Shown here: positions 1 to 8,022 of the stretch, piece by piece | How the letters are laid out: each line of letters starts with the position of its first letter | How positions within the stretch are numbered: the stretch's first letter is position 1 | Origin: an uncultured Johnsonella sp. | GTDB lineage: Bacteria; Bacillota; Clostridia; Lachnospirales; Lachnospiraceae | DNA: 64,000 nt | Reading direction: 5' to 3' | Assembly (NCBI GenBank): GCA_937927235.1 | Contig: CALBCM010000014.1 | Span: forward strand, 1 to 64,000 | The notes under the pieces: generated by a model | The model's input: the letters and a program-made list of their open reading frames with translations, nothing else | What the model was told of the DNA's origin: nothing | Databases searched by the model: none | Program-made: the position numbers and the translations under genes

Positions 1-62
1 ATGCAAACGAAATGACACCGGACGGTTACAAAGTAGATGCAAGCGGCGCCTGGGTAAAGTAA
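1..62 (+). CDS. 3' end of a secreted cell-wall-binding repeat protein (partial)
   Basis: Only the last 19 full codons are in the window, ending at TAA 60-62. They encode the closing segment of a cell-wall-binding repeat region (NEMTPDGYKVDASGAW then VK). The DNA is almost identical to the 3' end of the gene at 2022-3905 and stays identical for about a dozen bases past the stop codon, so the two genes are recent paralogues or have exchanged their ends. The body of the protein lies to the left of the window and cannot be described. Confidence 0.85.
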   Translation, partial: ANEMTPDGYKVDASGAWVK

Positions 63-134
63 GAAATACCTCTAACTAGATACTCCTTAATACTTAAGGC
101 GGAAAACAAAAAAGTTAAAAACGTCGGGCTCTAA

Positions 135-182
135 CTGATTATACCCTTCTTACTGCTTGCCCGGTAAAAAGGGTATAATCAG
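135..182 (+). terminator. Hairpin downstream of the first gene, probable terminator
   Basis: Perfect 14-bp inverted repeat (135-148 with 169-182) around a 20-base loop, between the stop at 62 and the gene at 315. There is no uninterrupted T-run directly after it, although a T-rich stretch follows near 200, so termination is likely but not certain. Confidence 0.5.
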
Positions 183-314
183 TCTGCCTGACACGGAGTA
201 TTTTTCTTTCTACAGCTTATTTATTTTATAAACTTACTGCCAGAATAAAGTAAATAAATAAAAATACTTTATTTTTTATTGATTGAATTTACACATTTTT
301 TAAAGGAGGTTTAT

Positions 315-947
315 ATGAAAAAATTATTTTGTATGTTTACACTTTTTATAGTAACTGTTTTTAGTGCTATGTGTATCTATGCCGGAAGTTGGCAACTTGA
401 TGATATCGGATATTGGTATAAAAATGACGACGGTTCTTATCTTAAAAATCAATGGTTTCAAGACGAACGCGGAGAGTGGTACTATTTTAATGATGCCGGT
501 TATATTGCAATGAATCAATGGGTCGGCAACTATTATCTCGGTCCCTCTGGAACTATGCTTATAAACACAATTACACCTGACGGGTACAGAGTTGATATGA
601 ACGGAGCCTGGATTCCGGGTATAAAGGTAGATATAGATAATATTACCTTCAGTTTGCTTTGCTTAGATATAAAACCTTCCCTTACCGTGTATGATAATTC
701 AATAAATGTAAACGGAGCTTTACATTACTATAATAATACCGGATATTTAGGCAAGCTTATCGGTAATCTGAACAGAAGCTATACTATTGCCTCCGACACT
801 AAATATTACTTGGAGCAAGCCTACAAAACAACCTCGGAACTTTCAAAACAAGAATTTGCAGATATTTCTAACACATATAAATCAGGAGTTTTAATAATTA
901 AAATAGAAAATGGAGTAGTGAAAGAAGCAAAACTTCAAGTAAAATAA
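315..947 (+). CDS. Small secreted protein with N-terminal cell-wall-binding repeats
   Basis: The start at 315 is chosen because AAAGGAGG sits just upstream; a longer reading from 279 lacks a binding site and would bury the signal peptide. The 210-residue product begins with a signal peptide (about residues 1-23, ending CIYA). Two aromatic, glycine-rich repeats of the choline-binding/cell-wall-binding type follow (GYWYKNDDGSY..., GEWYYFNDAGY...), then the closing TPDGYRVDMNGAW element. The C-terminal ~100 residues form a domain that I do not recognise, shared with the next gene (YLGKLIG, DTKYYLE, VVKEAKLQ). Repeats lie before rather than after the unknown domain, the reverse of the larger paralogues. 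It probably attaches to the cell wall and displays the C-terminal domain. Confidence 0.8.
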   Translation: MKKLFCMFTLFIVTVFSAMCIYAGSWQLDDIGYWYKNDDGSYLKNQWFQDERGEWYYFNDAGYIAMNQWVGNYYLGPSGTMLINTITPDGYRVDMNGAWIPGIKVDIDNITFSLLCLDIKPSLTVYDNSINVNGALHYYNNTGYLGKLIGNLNRSYTIASDTKYYLEQAYKTTSELSKQEFADISNTYKSGVLIIKIENGVVKEAKLQVK

Positions 948-1041
948 ACGGACTTATATTAATATTTAAACAGCATTTATGTTTGATATGTGATTTAATA
1001 AATTTATCAATTGAATTTCTACATTTTCAAGGAGGTTTAGT

Positions 1042-1767
1042 ATGAAAAAATTATTTTTTATGCTTACAATTTTTGTATTTAGTACTCTCAGTAATATATG
1101 TGTCTATGCCGGTTGGATAAGTGAAAAAGGTGGTGCCAGTTCAATGTATGCATTAGAAGATGGCACTTATGCTAAAGATTGTTGGGTTGAAGATGAAGGA
1201 AAATGGTACTATTTTAATAGTCAGGGTTATCCGACATATTACCAATGGGTTGGTAATTATTATCTAGGTAAAGGATATATGCTTACCGATTCAATTACAC
1301 CCGACGGGTATTTAGTTGATTCCAACGGAGCTTGGATTCCCGATGTAAAACCGGACCTCAAGAACGGTAACTTTGCTTTTTATACTTTATCTATGAGCGG
1401 AGCTGTTACGAATGAGAAATTTCCTACCAGATTTTCTATGATTGATCTGAGGAGTAGTCCGGATATGATTTCTGTTAAGGGGGATTTTTATAAATATGAT
1501 GATGAAACTTATTTAGGAGATTTTATTGGGCGTTTCACCATTTATATCGGAGATAAAAAGGATAATTACGATACGACTAAATACTATAAAACAACAGAAT
1601 CTACTATTTTTCAAATACAAAAGGGACCCAACTCACCGGAAAATGTGGACAAAGCATATTTTAAAGAGATTTTAAAATTAGATACAGCATGGGATACAGC
1701 AGCTATTTTAATACTTAAGGTAGAAAACGATGAGGTAAAAGAAGCAAGACTGCAAATTCCGGAGTAA
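1042..1767 (+). CDS. Small secreted protein with N-terminal cell-wall-binding repeats, paralogue of the preceding gene
   Basis: 241 residues with a strong AAGGAGG before the ATG. The signal peptide ends near residue 23 (CVYA). Degenerate cell-wall-binding repeats follow (GKWYYFNSQGY, QWVGNYYLGKGYM, TPDGYLVDSNGAW), then a C-terminal domain alignable by eye with that of the 315-947 product (YLGDFIG, DTTKYYKTTE, EVKEARLQ). It is somewhat longer, with an insertion around NSPENVDKAYF. The leader and first codons are nearly the same as those of the preceding gene, so the pair arose by tandem duplication and has since diverged. The domain's function is unknown. Confidence 0.8.
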   Translation: MKKLFFMLTIFVFSTLSNICVYAGWISEKGGASSMYALEDGTYAKDCWVEDEGKWYYFNSQGYPTYYQWVGNYYLGKGYMLTDSITPDGYLVDSNGAWIPDVKPDLKNGNFAFYTLSMSGAVTNEKFPTRFSMIDLRSSPDMISVKGDFYKYDDETYLGDFIGRFTIYIGDKKDNYDTTKYYKTTESTIFQIQKGPNSPENVDKAYFKEILKLDTAWDTAAILILKVENDEVKEARLQIPE

Positions 1768-1917
1768 ATAATTTTTATAGCTTCAGGTTATTTTGTCTAG
1801 ATAACTTAATAATAAGTCTATTCAAATTTTCTCTTTTAAAGCTATAAACTCAAAAAATCTCTGTTTATTCTTTAATTTATAGAAATTATAGATTTTTGTA
1901 AGAAAAAATATAGTTAT

Positions 1918-1937
1918 ACCTACCCAAAAGGGTAGGT
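1918..1937. terminator. 8-bp hairpin in the 1768-2021 gap
   Basis: Perfect inverted repeat ACCTACCC / GGGTAGGT with a four-A loop, in an AT-rich gap between the small secreted protein gene and the large one. It could terminate the upstream transcript or be an operator for the downstream gene; a TTGAAT hexamer follows at once. Confidence 0.4.
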
Positions 1938-2021
1938 TAAAATTGAATATTTTATTATATATTATATAAGAATCATATAATTTTAAAAGAATTTAAATAA
2001 TTTAAAAGAAAGGAGCAGAAG

Positions 2022-3905
2022 ATGAAAAAGGTAAGAAAATGGAAAAAGGGTACAGCACTGCTTTTAGCAGCCCTGCTGTCAATCCCTGTCTATGCAGTAA
2101 ATCCTCTGCCCGCAAATGCTGCGGAAAGGGAGGTAAGAACAGTAAATATTAACATCGACAATGACCTCGGAATAAAAAATCCGGAGGTTCCAAAGGCTGC
2201 TACAGATGAGTGGAAGGGAGACAAGGTGGTCTTTGGAAATTTCATCGGAAATCCCATCGAATTCCGGGTGCTGGACATAAAAACTTCAGACTTCGGGTCA
2301 ACAACCATGTTTCTTGACTGCGACAGCACTTACGGTGACGTTATGTTCAATCCGGATACCTCCGATGTAAGTAATGTGTGGCAGGACAGCCCTCTCCGGA
2401 AAATGCTGAACGGAAATTTTTTAAACTACTTCTCAGACAAAGAGCAGGCTGCGATTTATAATAGTCAAAATCCTTCCTCTCATGAGAGCTGGGAAGAAAC
2501 ATGGGAAACTCATCCTGCATACGGAAAACTCCATCCTGATGGAGACAAAATTTTTATCCTGGATGCAAGAGAGGCGGAGCATGAAGCCTACGGCTATTTG
2601 CATACGAAAGAAGAGGCTAAAAGCAGGGATAAATCAAAATCCTATTGGCTGCGTTCACCGTTAACAGCCGACCCTAAGTATGTGATCTTTGTGAATCACT
2701 CAGACGGCAATCTTGCTGTTTCTAACAGCGACTCTAACCTTGGTGTCAGCCCCGCTTTAAATCTGGACCTTTCAGCTGTGCTTTTCAGCACGGTTAAATT
2801 GGAGGACAAGTCCATTTTTTCTGAAACTAAAGTACCGACAAATCTGCACAACAATTGGGTTCTGACTCTCTCCAGCGGAGATACGGGCTTTAAAGCAGTG
2901 CGGACGAATCCGGAAGAAATCATCACAGCAGGGGCAGGAGGAAATGTGAAGCTCTCCCTCTCCGGTGCAATGAGTGGTGCAAATCAGATTTCCGCTATGC
3001 TTCTTGACAGTAATAATACTGTACTCCGTTATGGAAAAATCTCAGAAGCAGCAGACAGTGAAGCAAGCGTGGCGATTCCGGCAGGACTTGCGGAAGGTGG
3101 AGTCTATAGGCTTAGAGTATTCTCAGAGGAAGCGTACAATGACCGTACAAGCTTAGCAGGTAATATCGAAGAAATTACTTTAACCGTACCAAAACCCTCA
3201 GTGAAAATCAGCTTCAATGCAAACGGCGGAACGGTGAGTCCGCAGGAAATGATGACCGGAGCGGACGGAAAGCTCGCATCCCTGCCGGTACCGAGCCGTA
3301 GCGGTTATTCCTTTGATGGCTGGTATACTGCAGCTGACGGTGGAGCAAAGATTGAGGATGATACTGTCTTTAATGCAGAGCAAATCTTGTACGCACACTG
3401 GTCCAAAACTTCCGGTGGCGGAGGTTCTGGCGGCGGCTCAGGCGGAGGTTCTGGCGGAGGCTCTGGCGGTGGCTCAGGTGGCGGCTCTGGCGGCGGCTCT
3501 GGTGGCGGTTCTGGCGGCTCTGGTGGTTCCGGTGGTCCAGGAGGTTCAGGCGGTGGCAGCTGGCAGCAGGACTCAAAGGGCTGGTGGTACCGGTACGACA
3601 GCGGCAGTTATCCTAAGGATGAATGGAAGCTCCTGCCTTACAGCGGCGGCACGGCATGGTACGCTTTTGACGAAGTCGGCTATATGCGTACAGGTTGGTT
3701 CTTATCCGGAGAACATTGGTACTATTTAAGTACAGCCAATGATGCTACACTTGGCAAACTTATAACCTATTGGATAGAAGTTGGCGGCAAGTGGTACTAT
3801 CTGGAGCCTGTCGGCAACGCAGCACACCCTCAGGGCGCAATGTATGCAAACGAAATGACACCGGACGGTTACAAAGTAGATGCAAGCGGCGCCTGGGTGA
3901 AGTAA
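2022..3905 (+). CDS. Large secreted DUF6273 / InlB B-repeat / cell-wall-binding protein
   Basis: 627 residues, with AAAGGAGCAG upstream of ATG. In order: a signal peptide (about 1-33, cleavage after ANAA); a DUF6273-type domain (about 50-255) ending in the typical YWLRSP and VSPALNLDLS segments; a beta-sandwich-like linker; one InlB/Listeria-Bacteroides B-repeat (about 393-460, with FNANGG, GYSFDGWYT and LYAHW); a Gly/Ser linker of about 50 residues; and C-terminal cell-wall-binding repeats (about 513-627). This is an exported adhesin-like protein held on the envelope by its C-terminus. The gene appears richer in G+C than its two small neighbours, and its 3' end matches the gene at the window start. 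Substrate or ligand is unknown. Confidence 0.85.
   Translation: MKKVRKWKKGTALLLAALLSIPVYAVNPLPANAAEREVRTVNINIDNDLGIKNPEVPKAATDEWKGDKVVFGNFIGNPIEFRVLDIKTSDFGSTTMFLDCDSTYGDVMFNPDTSDVSNVWQDSPLRKMLNGNFLNYFSDKEQAAIYNSQNPSSHESWEETWETHPAYGKLHPDGDKIFILDAREAEHEAYGYLHTKEEAKSRDKSKSYWLRSPLTADPKYVIFVNHSDGNLAVSNSDSNLGVSPALNLDLSAVLFSTVKLEDKSIFSETKVPTNLHNNWVLTLSSGDTGFKAVRTNPEEIITAGAGGNVKLSLSGAMSGANQISAMLLDSNNTVLRYGKISEAADSEASVAIPAGLAEGGVYRLRVFSEEAYNDRTSLAGNIEEITLTVPKPSVKISFNANGGTVSPQEMMTGADGKLASLPVPSRSGYSFDGWYTAADGGAKIEDDTVFNAEQILYAHWSKTSGGGGSGGGSGGGSGGGSGGGSGGGSGGGSGGGSGGSGGSGGPGGSGGGSWQQDSKGWWYRYDSGSYPKDEWKLLPYSGGTAWYAFDEVGYMRTGWFLSGEHWYYLSTANDATLGKLITYWIEVGGKWYYLEPVGNAAHPQGAMYANEMTPDGYKVDASGAWVK
3411..3559 (+). 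repeat. In-frame Gly/Ser-coding tandem repeat (12-bp unit)
   Basis: Degenerate tandem units coding GGGS, shrinking to GGS toward the end, form a flexible spacer between the B-repeat and the wall-binding repeats. Such tracts change length easily by slippage; unit multiples of 3 keep frame. Confidence 0.85.
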
Positions 3906-4023
3906 GAAATACCTCTGTATGAAATGTTGAAATATCATTTTTACTAAAGCAATACTGAGTTTTTCCAAGTTACAGCCTACGCTGATAAATGTCCAGACTC
4001 GCTCCGGTTTTTCTGCTAAAAAC

Positions 4024-4623
4024 CTAATGCGCTCGCTTAGGCATTATCAGCTCCGGCTGTTTAACTGCAAGCTGCATAGATATCAACGATGGTCTCGGAA
4101 TAAAAACCCGAAAATCTCGCAGAATATTACCAAAGTGCTGAGAGAGCAGCACATTCGCAGTAAATAATAGCATAATAATGATAAAGGTAATTATATAATC
4201 ACTTGCTCCTCCGGTTTTAAACCTGGTTAAAGCATATCTTTTTTTAGAAAAAGGGTATAATAGCGGTATCCCGCCTTTAGTAAACCAATCCTGCACAAGA
4301 TGCCCGGCATAGCCTGCACAAAATACCAGCATTATAAAGCCGGGCAGCTTTGGCATGGCAAATGAAGACAATATAAGCATTATAAGGCAGGCAGGCGAAT
4401 GCAGAAAGCCCCTGTGTTTAAATAATTTTGAAAACACAAACGCAAGTGCAGGAAGCTTTTTTCCTGCTTTTGAACGCCTGGTATCAAGGTCGGGCGCAAG
4501 ACTGCCTGCCGCAGCTATAGATACTACCGCCAGCTTTGATAGATAGCTGCCGGAGGGATATACATCCATAGCAATAGCACAGCCTATCGCTACGCCAAGT
4601 GCCGCATGTACTCGTCCTACCAT
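4024..4623 (-). CDS. YdjM/DUF457-family membrane-bound metal-dependent hydrolase-like protein
   Basis: 199 residues. The start at 4623 is preferred because GGAGG lies 10 bases upstream; a nine-residue longer form is open but lacks a site. Visible family marks are an N-terminal His (VHAALG), the segment LAPDLDTRRS, HRGFLHS near the middle and HLVQDW after it, with several hydrophobic segments between. These His/Asp motifs are those of the DUF457/YdjM family of inner-membrane putative metal-dependent hydrolases. The reaction is not established for the family. The gene is divergent from the shikimate kinase gene. Confidence 0.75.
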   Translation of the reverse strand: MVGRVHAALGVAIGCAIAMDVYPSGSYLSKLAVVSIAAAGSLAPDLDTRRSKAGKKLPALAFVFSKLFKHRGFLHSPACLIMLILSSFAMPKLPGFIMLVFCAGYAGHLVQDWFTKGGIPLLYPFSKKRYALTRFKTGGASDYIITFIIIMLLFTANVLLSQHFGNILRDFRVFIPRPSLISMQLAVKQPELIMPKRAH

Positions 4624-4750
4624 CTTTGTAAATACCTCCATAATCATCATTTGTTTTTATATTTTATTTGTTATGTCAAAACTATTGCTTACAACAAAAC
4701 AGTCTGCTAATATCTGCTTTACCATAAAATTACTAAAGGATAACAATAAT

Positions 4751-5272
4751 ATGTACCCAAAAAATTATAATTCTATTATTTTATGCGGCTTTATGGCTTG
4801 TGGCAAGAGTGTACTTGGAAAAAATCTTGCTGCCCGGCTTAAGCTGCCCTATCTTGACACTGATGAATTGATAGCCCTGCAGCATAAAATGAGCATACCT
4901 GAAATTTTTGCTAAAGAAGGTGAAGCTAAATTCAGGGATTATGAAAAAGCTGCTGCTGAATATATAGTAAAGCTGCCTCCCCATGTTATAGCCGGTGGCG
5001 GCGGTATGCTTGCAGTAAAGGAAAATGCCGAAATTTTAAAATCAAGCAATATTATAATCCATATAGACAGAGATTTTAAAACCATATTTGATATAATTTC
5101 AAAGGACAAAAACAGACCTCTCGCCTATAAAAAAGATTATAATGAAATCAAAAAGCTCTATACCTCAAGAATCGGTCTTTACCGCAGAAATTCACATTTC
5201 AGTGTCAATAACTCCGGAGCCATCAAGGATTGTGTTGAAAGCATACTGTCAAAGCTGAGTGACTTTAATTGA
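4751..5272 (+). CDS. aroK: Shikimate kinase
   Basis: Phosphorylates shikimate at the 3-hydroxyl in the chorismate pathway, in the cytoplasm. From the ATG at 4751 (AGGA upstream) the product has 173 residues, the usual size; a frame 26 residues longer is open but not needed. Motifs: Walker A GFMACGKS, the shikimate-binding DTDELI, a glycine-rich AGGGG, and a lid region around NRPLAY with conserved arginines (YTSRIGLYRR). No other chorismate gene is nearby. It ends tail to tail with the DUF951 gene, overlapping it by 8 bases. Confidence 0.88.
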   Translation: MYPKNYNSIILCGFMACGKSVLGKNLAARLKLPYLDTDELIALQHKMSIPEIFAKEGEAKFRDYEKAAAEYIVKLPPHVIAGGGGMLAVKENAEILKSSNIIIHIDRDFKTIFDIISKDKNRPLAYKKDYNEIKKLYTSRIGLYRRNSHFSVNNSGAIKDCVESILSKLSDFN

Positions 5273-5438
5273 TTTTTTTAATATTTTTTTCAACAGCCCG
5301 CCTTGCAATCATAAGCTGATGTCCGCAACCTCTGCATTTTATTCTTAAATCCTGACCTATGCGAAGCACTTCCCATTCATTGCTGCCGCAAGGATGTTGC
5401 TTTTTAAGCGTAAGCACATCTCCTATATTTAACCGCAT
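5265..5438 (-). CDS. DUF951 small protein (57 residues)
   Basis: Read from the sequence as MRLNIGDVLTLKKQHPCGS... through CRGCGHQ to KNIKKIN. The HPCGSNEW and CRGCGHQ segments are diagnostic of DUF951, a small, widespread Firmicutes protein of unknown role. The two CxxC-like cysteine groups suggest a metal site (inference). The ATG lies 2 bases after the stop of the Eis-like acetyltransferase gene, so it is probably translated by coupling. Its stop overlaps the end of aroK on the other strand. Confidence 0.88.
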   Translation of the reverse strand: MRLNIGDVLTLKKQHPCGSNEWEVLRIGQDLRIKCRGCGHQLMIARRAVEKNIKKIN

Positions 5439-5440
5439 TA

Positions 5441-6475
5441 TTATACTACCTCATTTATATACATTTTATTTAAACATCTTACTCTTTTTAAAAATACATA
5501 TTTATCATAACAAGCAGGTTTTTTATAACCAAAAAACCAAGACACCAGCTCGTCTATAGTAAAAATCGGGCAGTCTGTCAGCTTCTCTTTTGTTTTTTCA
5601 ATTACAGAGCCTGACTTATTAAGCCTCCATATAAAATCTCCGTTATTTTCATCTATAAAATAATCCTTTATAAGCAGTCTGATGATTAATTCGTCCTCTT
5701 TATCTTCACTAAACAGCGAAATTGCCTTGACAAATTCCTTTAAGTTTATAATCCTTGCCATCATATAGGGCTTTGCAGTGTACACTATCTCAGCATAGTC
5801 TCTGCTGCACAGAAATTCTCTGTCTTCTCTTTTTTTAATCCCCCAATATAGTCTGTAGCCTGCAACTCTTCCCGAATTATCAAGCAAAAGCTCTATTTCT
5901 CCGTTTTCAGAAGCAAGCTCTGAAATTAACTGTTTAAGATAGCTTCTATCTCTTAAACAGTATACCTCACTTATATCAGCAAGCTTTCGCTGCATAAAAT
6001 CAATTAATTCAGTCTCGTACTCAGTGCTGTAAGCTTTTACAGTAAGTGCCGCTTCCTCTTTCAGCACCGTATGAGTATAATCAGACACAAAATCAAACTG
6101 AAAAGGCTTATAATAAGCCGGATTTGCCGGCAGCAAAAAAGTAAAGGGCATGCTCTCCGCATATAAAAGCTTGAAGATATATTTAAGCAGCCTCCTCATT
6201 AACCCCTGCCTTTGATATTTAAGTGCAGTGGCTACAGCAACTATATAATCGGCAGTAATCTCCCTGTTTCCAAATCTGATTTTATAAGGATTTAAATGCA
6301 GCATAGCTCTTATATCAAATTTTTGAGCTTCAGCTTCTATATAGGCAACAATTCTGTTGTATTTAATCTTTTCAGCATAATAATAATTTACAAAGCTTTC
6401 TGAATCTTCTGAAAAGGCTTCATTATAAAGCAGTCTACTCATATTTTTTTCTTCATTATTTAAAAGTCTTAGCAT
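5441..6475 (-). CDS. Eis-like GNAT N-acetyltransferase
   Basis: 344 residues with GGGAGG five bases before ATG. The N-terminal half carries the acetyl-CoA-binding GNAT signature: VAVATALKYQRQG then LMRRLL, around residues 80-98. It continues with PFTFLLPANPAYYKPFQF, the usual Eis order, then a second GNAT-like region and a C-terminal SCP2-like portion ending in FTIDELVSWFFGY. Eis-family enzymes acetylate amines such as aminoglycosides or peptide lysines; the substrate here is unknown. It lies between a DUF2156 gene and DUF951, all on one strand and probably co-transcribed. Confidence 0.75.
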   Translation of the reverse strand: MLRLLNNEEKNMSRLLYNEAFSEDSESFVNYYYAEKIKYNRIVAYIEAEAQKFDIRAMLHLNPYKIRFGNREITADYIVAVATALKYQRQGLMRRLLKYIFKLLYAESMPFTFLLPANPAYYKPFQFDFVSDYTHTVLKEEAALTVKAYSTEYETELIDFMQRKLADISEVYCLRDRSYLKQLISELASENGEIELLLDNSGRVAGYRLYWGIKKREDREFLCSRDYAEIVYTAKPYMMARIINLKEFVKAISLFSEDKEDELIIRLLIKDYFIDENNGDFIWRLNKSGSVIEKTKEKLTDCPIFTIDELVSWFFGYKKPACYDKYVFLKRVRCLNKMYINEVV

Positions 6476-6533
6476 AGCCTCCCCTCCCTTATTATCAAAT
6501 TATACAGCAGATTGCTGCTATCTGTTTTGCTGA

Positions 6534-7553
6534 TTACCAATAAATCGACTCAAAATCAAGCTGCTCCACATAATATTTTCTGGCATAGTCTATCGGATAA
6601 TAGCTTTCTTTTGCCCTCCTCAAGCCCTCTATTCCTAAATCGTCTTCTCGGTTTATTATTTTTGCCTCTGGAAATTCATTAACTAAAAACTCTTTATTAA
6701 TAAACTGATACAGACCCGAGATGTCAGCATTCGCCTTTTCTATATGAATTACTGCCATGTCCTCAAGTGCATTATAGCTGCCTATAGTAAAAGCTTCAAG
6801 CTTTCCGTCTACATAAACTCCTCCTAGCTTGATATCAAGCTTCTGACAGTTTTTTATTACTTCATGTACTCCCTGCACCTCGGGGTCAAGATGCTCCTCT
6901 ACATCATCTCCCTTATGCTCTCTCCATTTTGCCAGAAAAGTAAATACATCATCTCTTGCACAGCATTTAAGTCGCTTATACTCGTATCTGCCTGCATAGT
7001 CCTTAATAAATCTATTATAATGATTTTTCTTCTTATGAAGCTTCTTACCGGCAAGCGACCTAAGAGCAGCTCCGTCATAAAGGTAATCCTTTAAATCTTC
7101 CTGCTCTCTTACAAGAAATCTCTCCTCAGGCAAATTTAAACTATGTATAGCCGCCTCATCTGCAAGATTGATAACAAGCTTCCTATTCAATTCTTTATTG
7201 AAGTATCTTACGGTTTCATCAAAGCAGTACTGAAGGTTCTCCTCCTTACATAAAGGCATAGCTGAGTAAATCTCACCTTCAAATTCCATAAGCCACAGCA
7301 GACCAACTTCTTCTCCATCCTTTCTTGCTACCGCCGCCTTAACATTGTAATAGTCCTTCCATAAAAAGCTCTCAAGACTGACACTGTCACAGGTCATATT
7401 ATGTCTTAATCCGTAAAATTTGTCATAGTAGTGAAAGTCCTCCGCTCTAAGAGGTTTAAATATCAATTTTTCATCACTTATATTCATGCTCATATTATTT
7501 ATATCATTGCTTTCATTTTCATTAAAATTAGTTTTATTTATTATATTTTCCAT
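6534..7553 (-). CDS. DUF2156 domain protein (lysyl-phosphatidylglycerol synthetase C-terminal-like)
   Basis: 339 residues. The core (about 28-330) matches DUF2156, the GNAT-fold catalytic module also found at the C-terminus of MprF, where it transfers lysine from tRNA to phosphatidylglycerol. Marks include LAGKKLHKKKNHYNRF, VYVDGKLEAFTIG and NREDDLGIEGLRRAK. There is no MprF flippase part, so it is a stand-alone soluble enzyme; acceptor unknown. The N-terminal ~25 residues are Asn-rich and outside the family core. The start is uncertain: no ribosome site precedes the ATG at 7553, which lies only 8 bases from a good -10 box, and in-frame ATGs exist at residues 21 and 23. Confidence 0.78.
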   Translation of the reverse strand: MENIINKTNFNENESNDINNMSMNISDEKLIFKPLRAEDFHYYDKFYGLRHNMTCDSVSLESFLWKDYYNVKAAVARKDGEEVGLLWLMEFEGEIYSAMPLCKEENLQYCFDETVRYFNKELNRKLVINLADEAAIHSLNLPEERFLVREQEDLKDYLYDGAALRSLAGKKLHKKKNHYNRFIKDYAGRYEYKRLKCCARDDVFTFLAKWREHKGDDVEEHLDPEVQGVHEVIKNCQKLDIKLGGVYVDGKLEAFTIGSYNALEDMAVIHIEKANADISGLYQFINKEFLVNEFPEAKIINREDDLGIEGLRRAKESYYPIDYARKYYVEQLDFESIYW

Positions 7554-7561
7554 AAGGCTAT

Positions 7562-7590
7562 ATTATAGCATAAATACAGTTTAAATGTAA
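7562..7590 (-). promoter_or_regulatory. Sigma-A-like promoter of the DUF2156-Eis-DUF951 cluster
   Basis: On the minus strand TTACAT (7590-7585), a 17-base spacer and TATAAT (7567-7562). Expected transcription start is about 7555, one or two bases before the first ATG, implying a leaderless message or use of a later start. Confidence 0.6.
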
Positions 7591-7860
7591 GCAATAAATT
7601 TGCAATCAATAAAATTAAGTTTCATATATCAAATTTAAAACTACATGGATTATTTCAGACAATAATATTAATACTTACTATATTTTTATTTAAACTATAT
7701 AATAATTAGTTGTATTTAAGCTTCACTTTTATATAGCTCTAATAAAGCCTATTCTAATATTTTGTTATTTAAACTGTACTATTGTTGTTATTATTATATT
7801 TTTCCAACTAGAATAATGTATATATTTTTACATAGATACGGTGTATTTCATATGAAACTA
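7591..7860. other. AT-rich gap with no gene seen
   Basis: Very AT-rich stretch between two divergent promoters. No coding frame, convincing hairpin or repeat beyond simple AT-rich sequence was seen. Confidence 0.5.
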
Positions 7861-7888
7861 TTGCATTTGTCTTTATATCATGTATAAT
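7861..7888 (+). promoter_or_regulatory. Sigma-A-like promoter for the 8023-10083 gene
   Basis: TTGCAT (7861-7866), 16-base spacer, TATAAT (7883-7888). The start of transcription would be near 7895, giving a leader of about 130 bases to the preferred ATG at 8023. Confidence 0.65.
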
Positions 7889-8022
7889 GGTGGCATTGTT
7901 GTTTTTTATATAAAGACAGAATTTTTCTTGTCCGGTATGGAAAATAATGCAGTAAATTCATTATGCCATATTCAATGGCAAATCAAAATAAGAGTACTTA
8001 TATGGAGGGATACATAACAAAC

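Noticed and set aside
3313..3729. A 138-residue open frame with Ala/Val repeats
   Set aside because: It is the Gly/Ser-coding repeat of the wall protein read in another frame.
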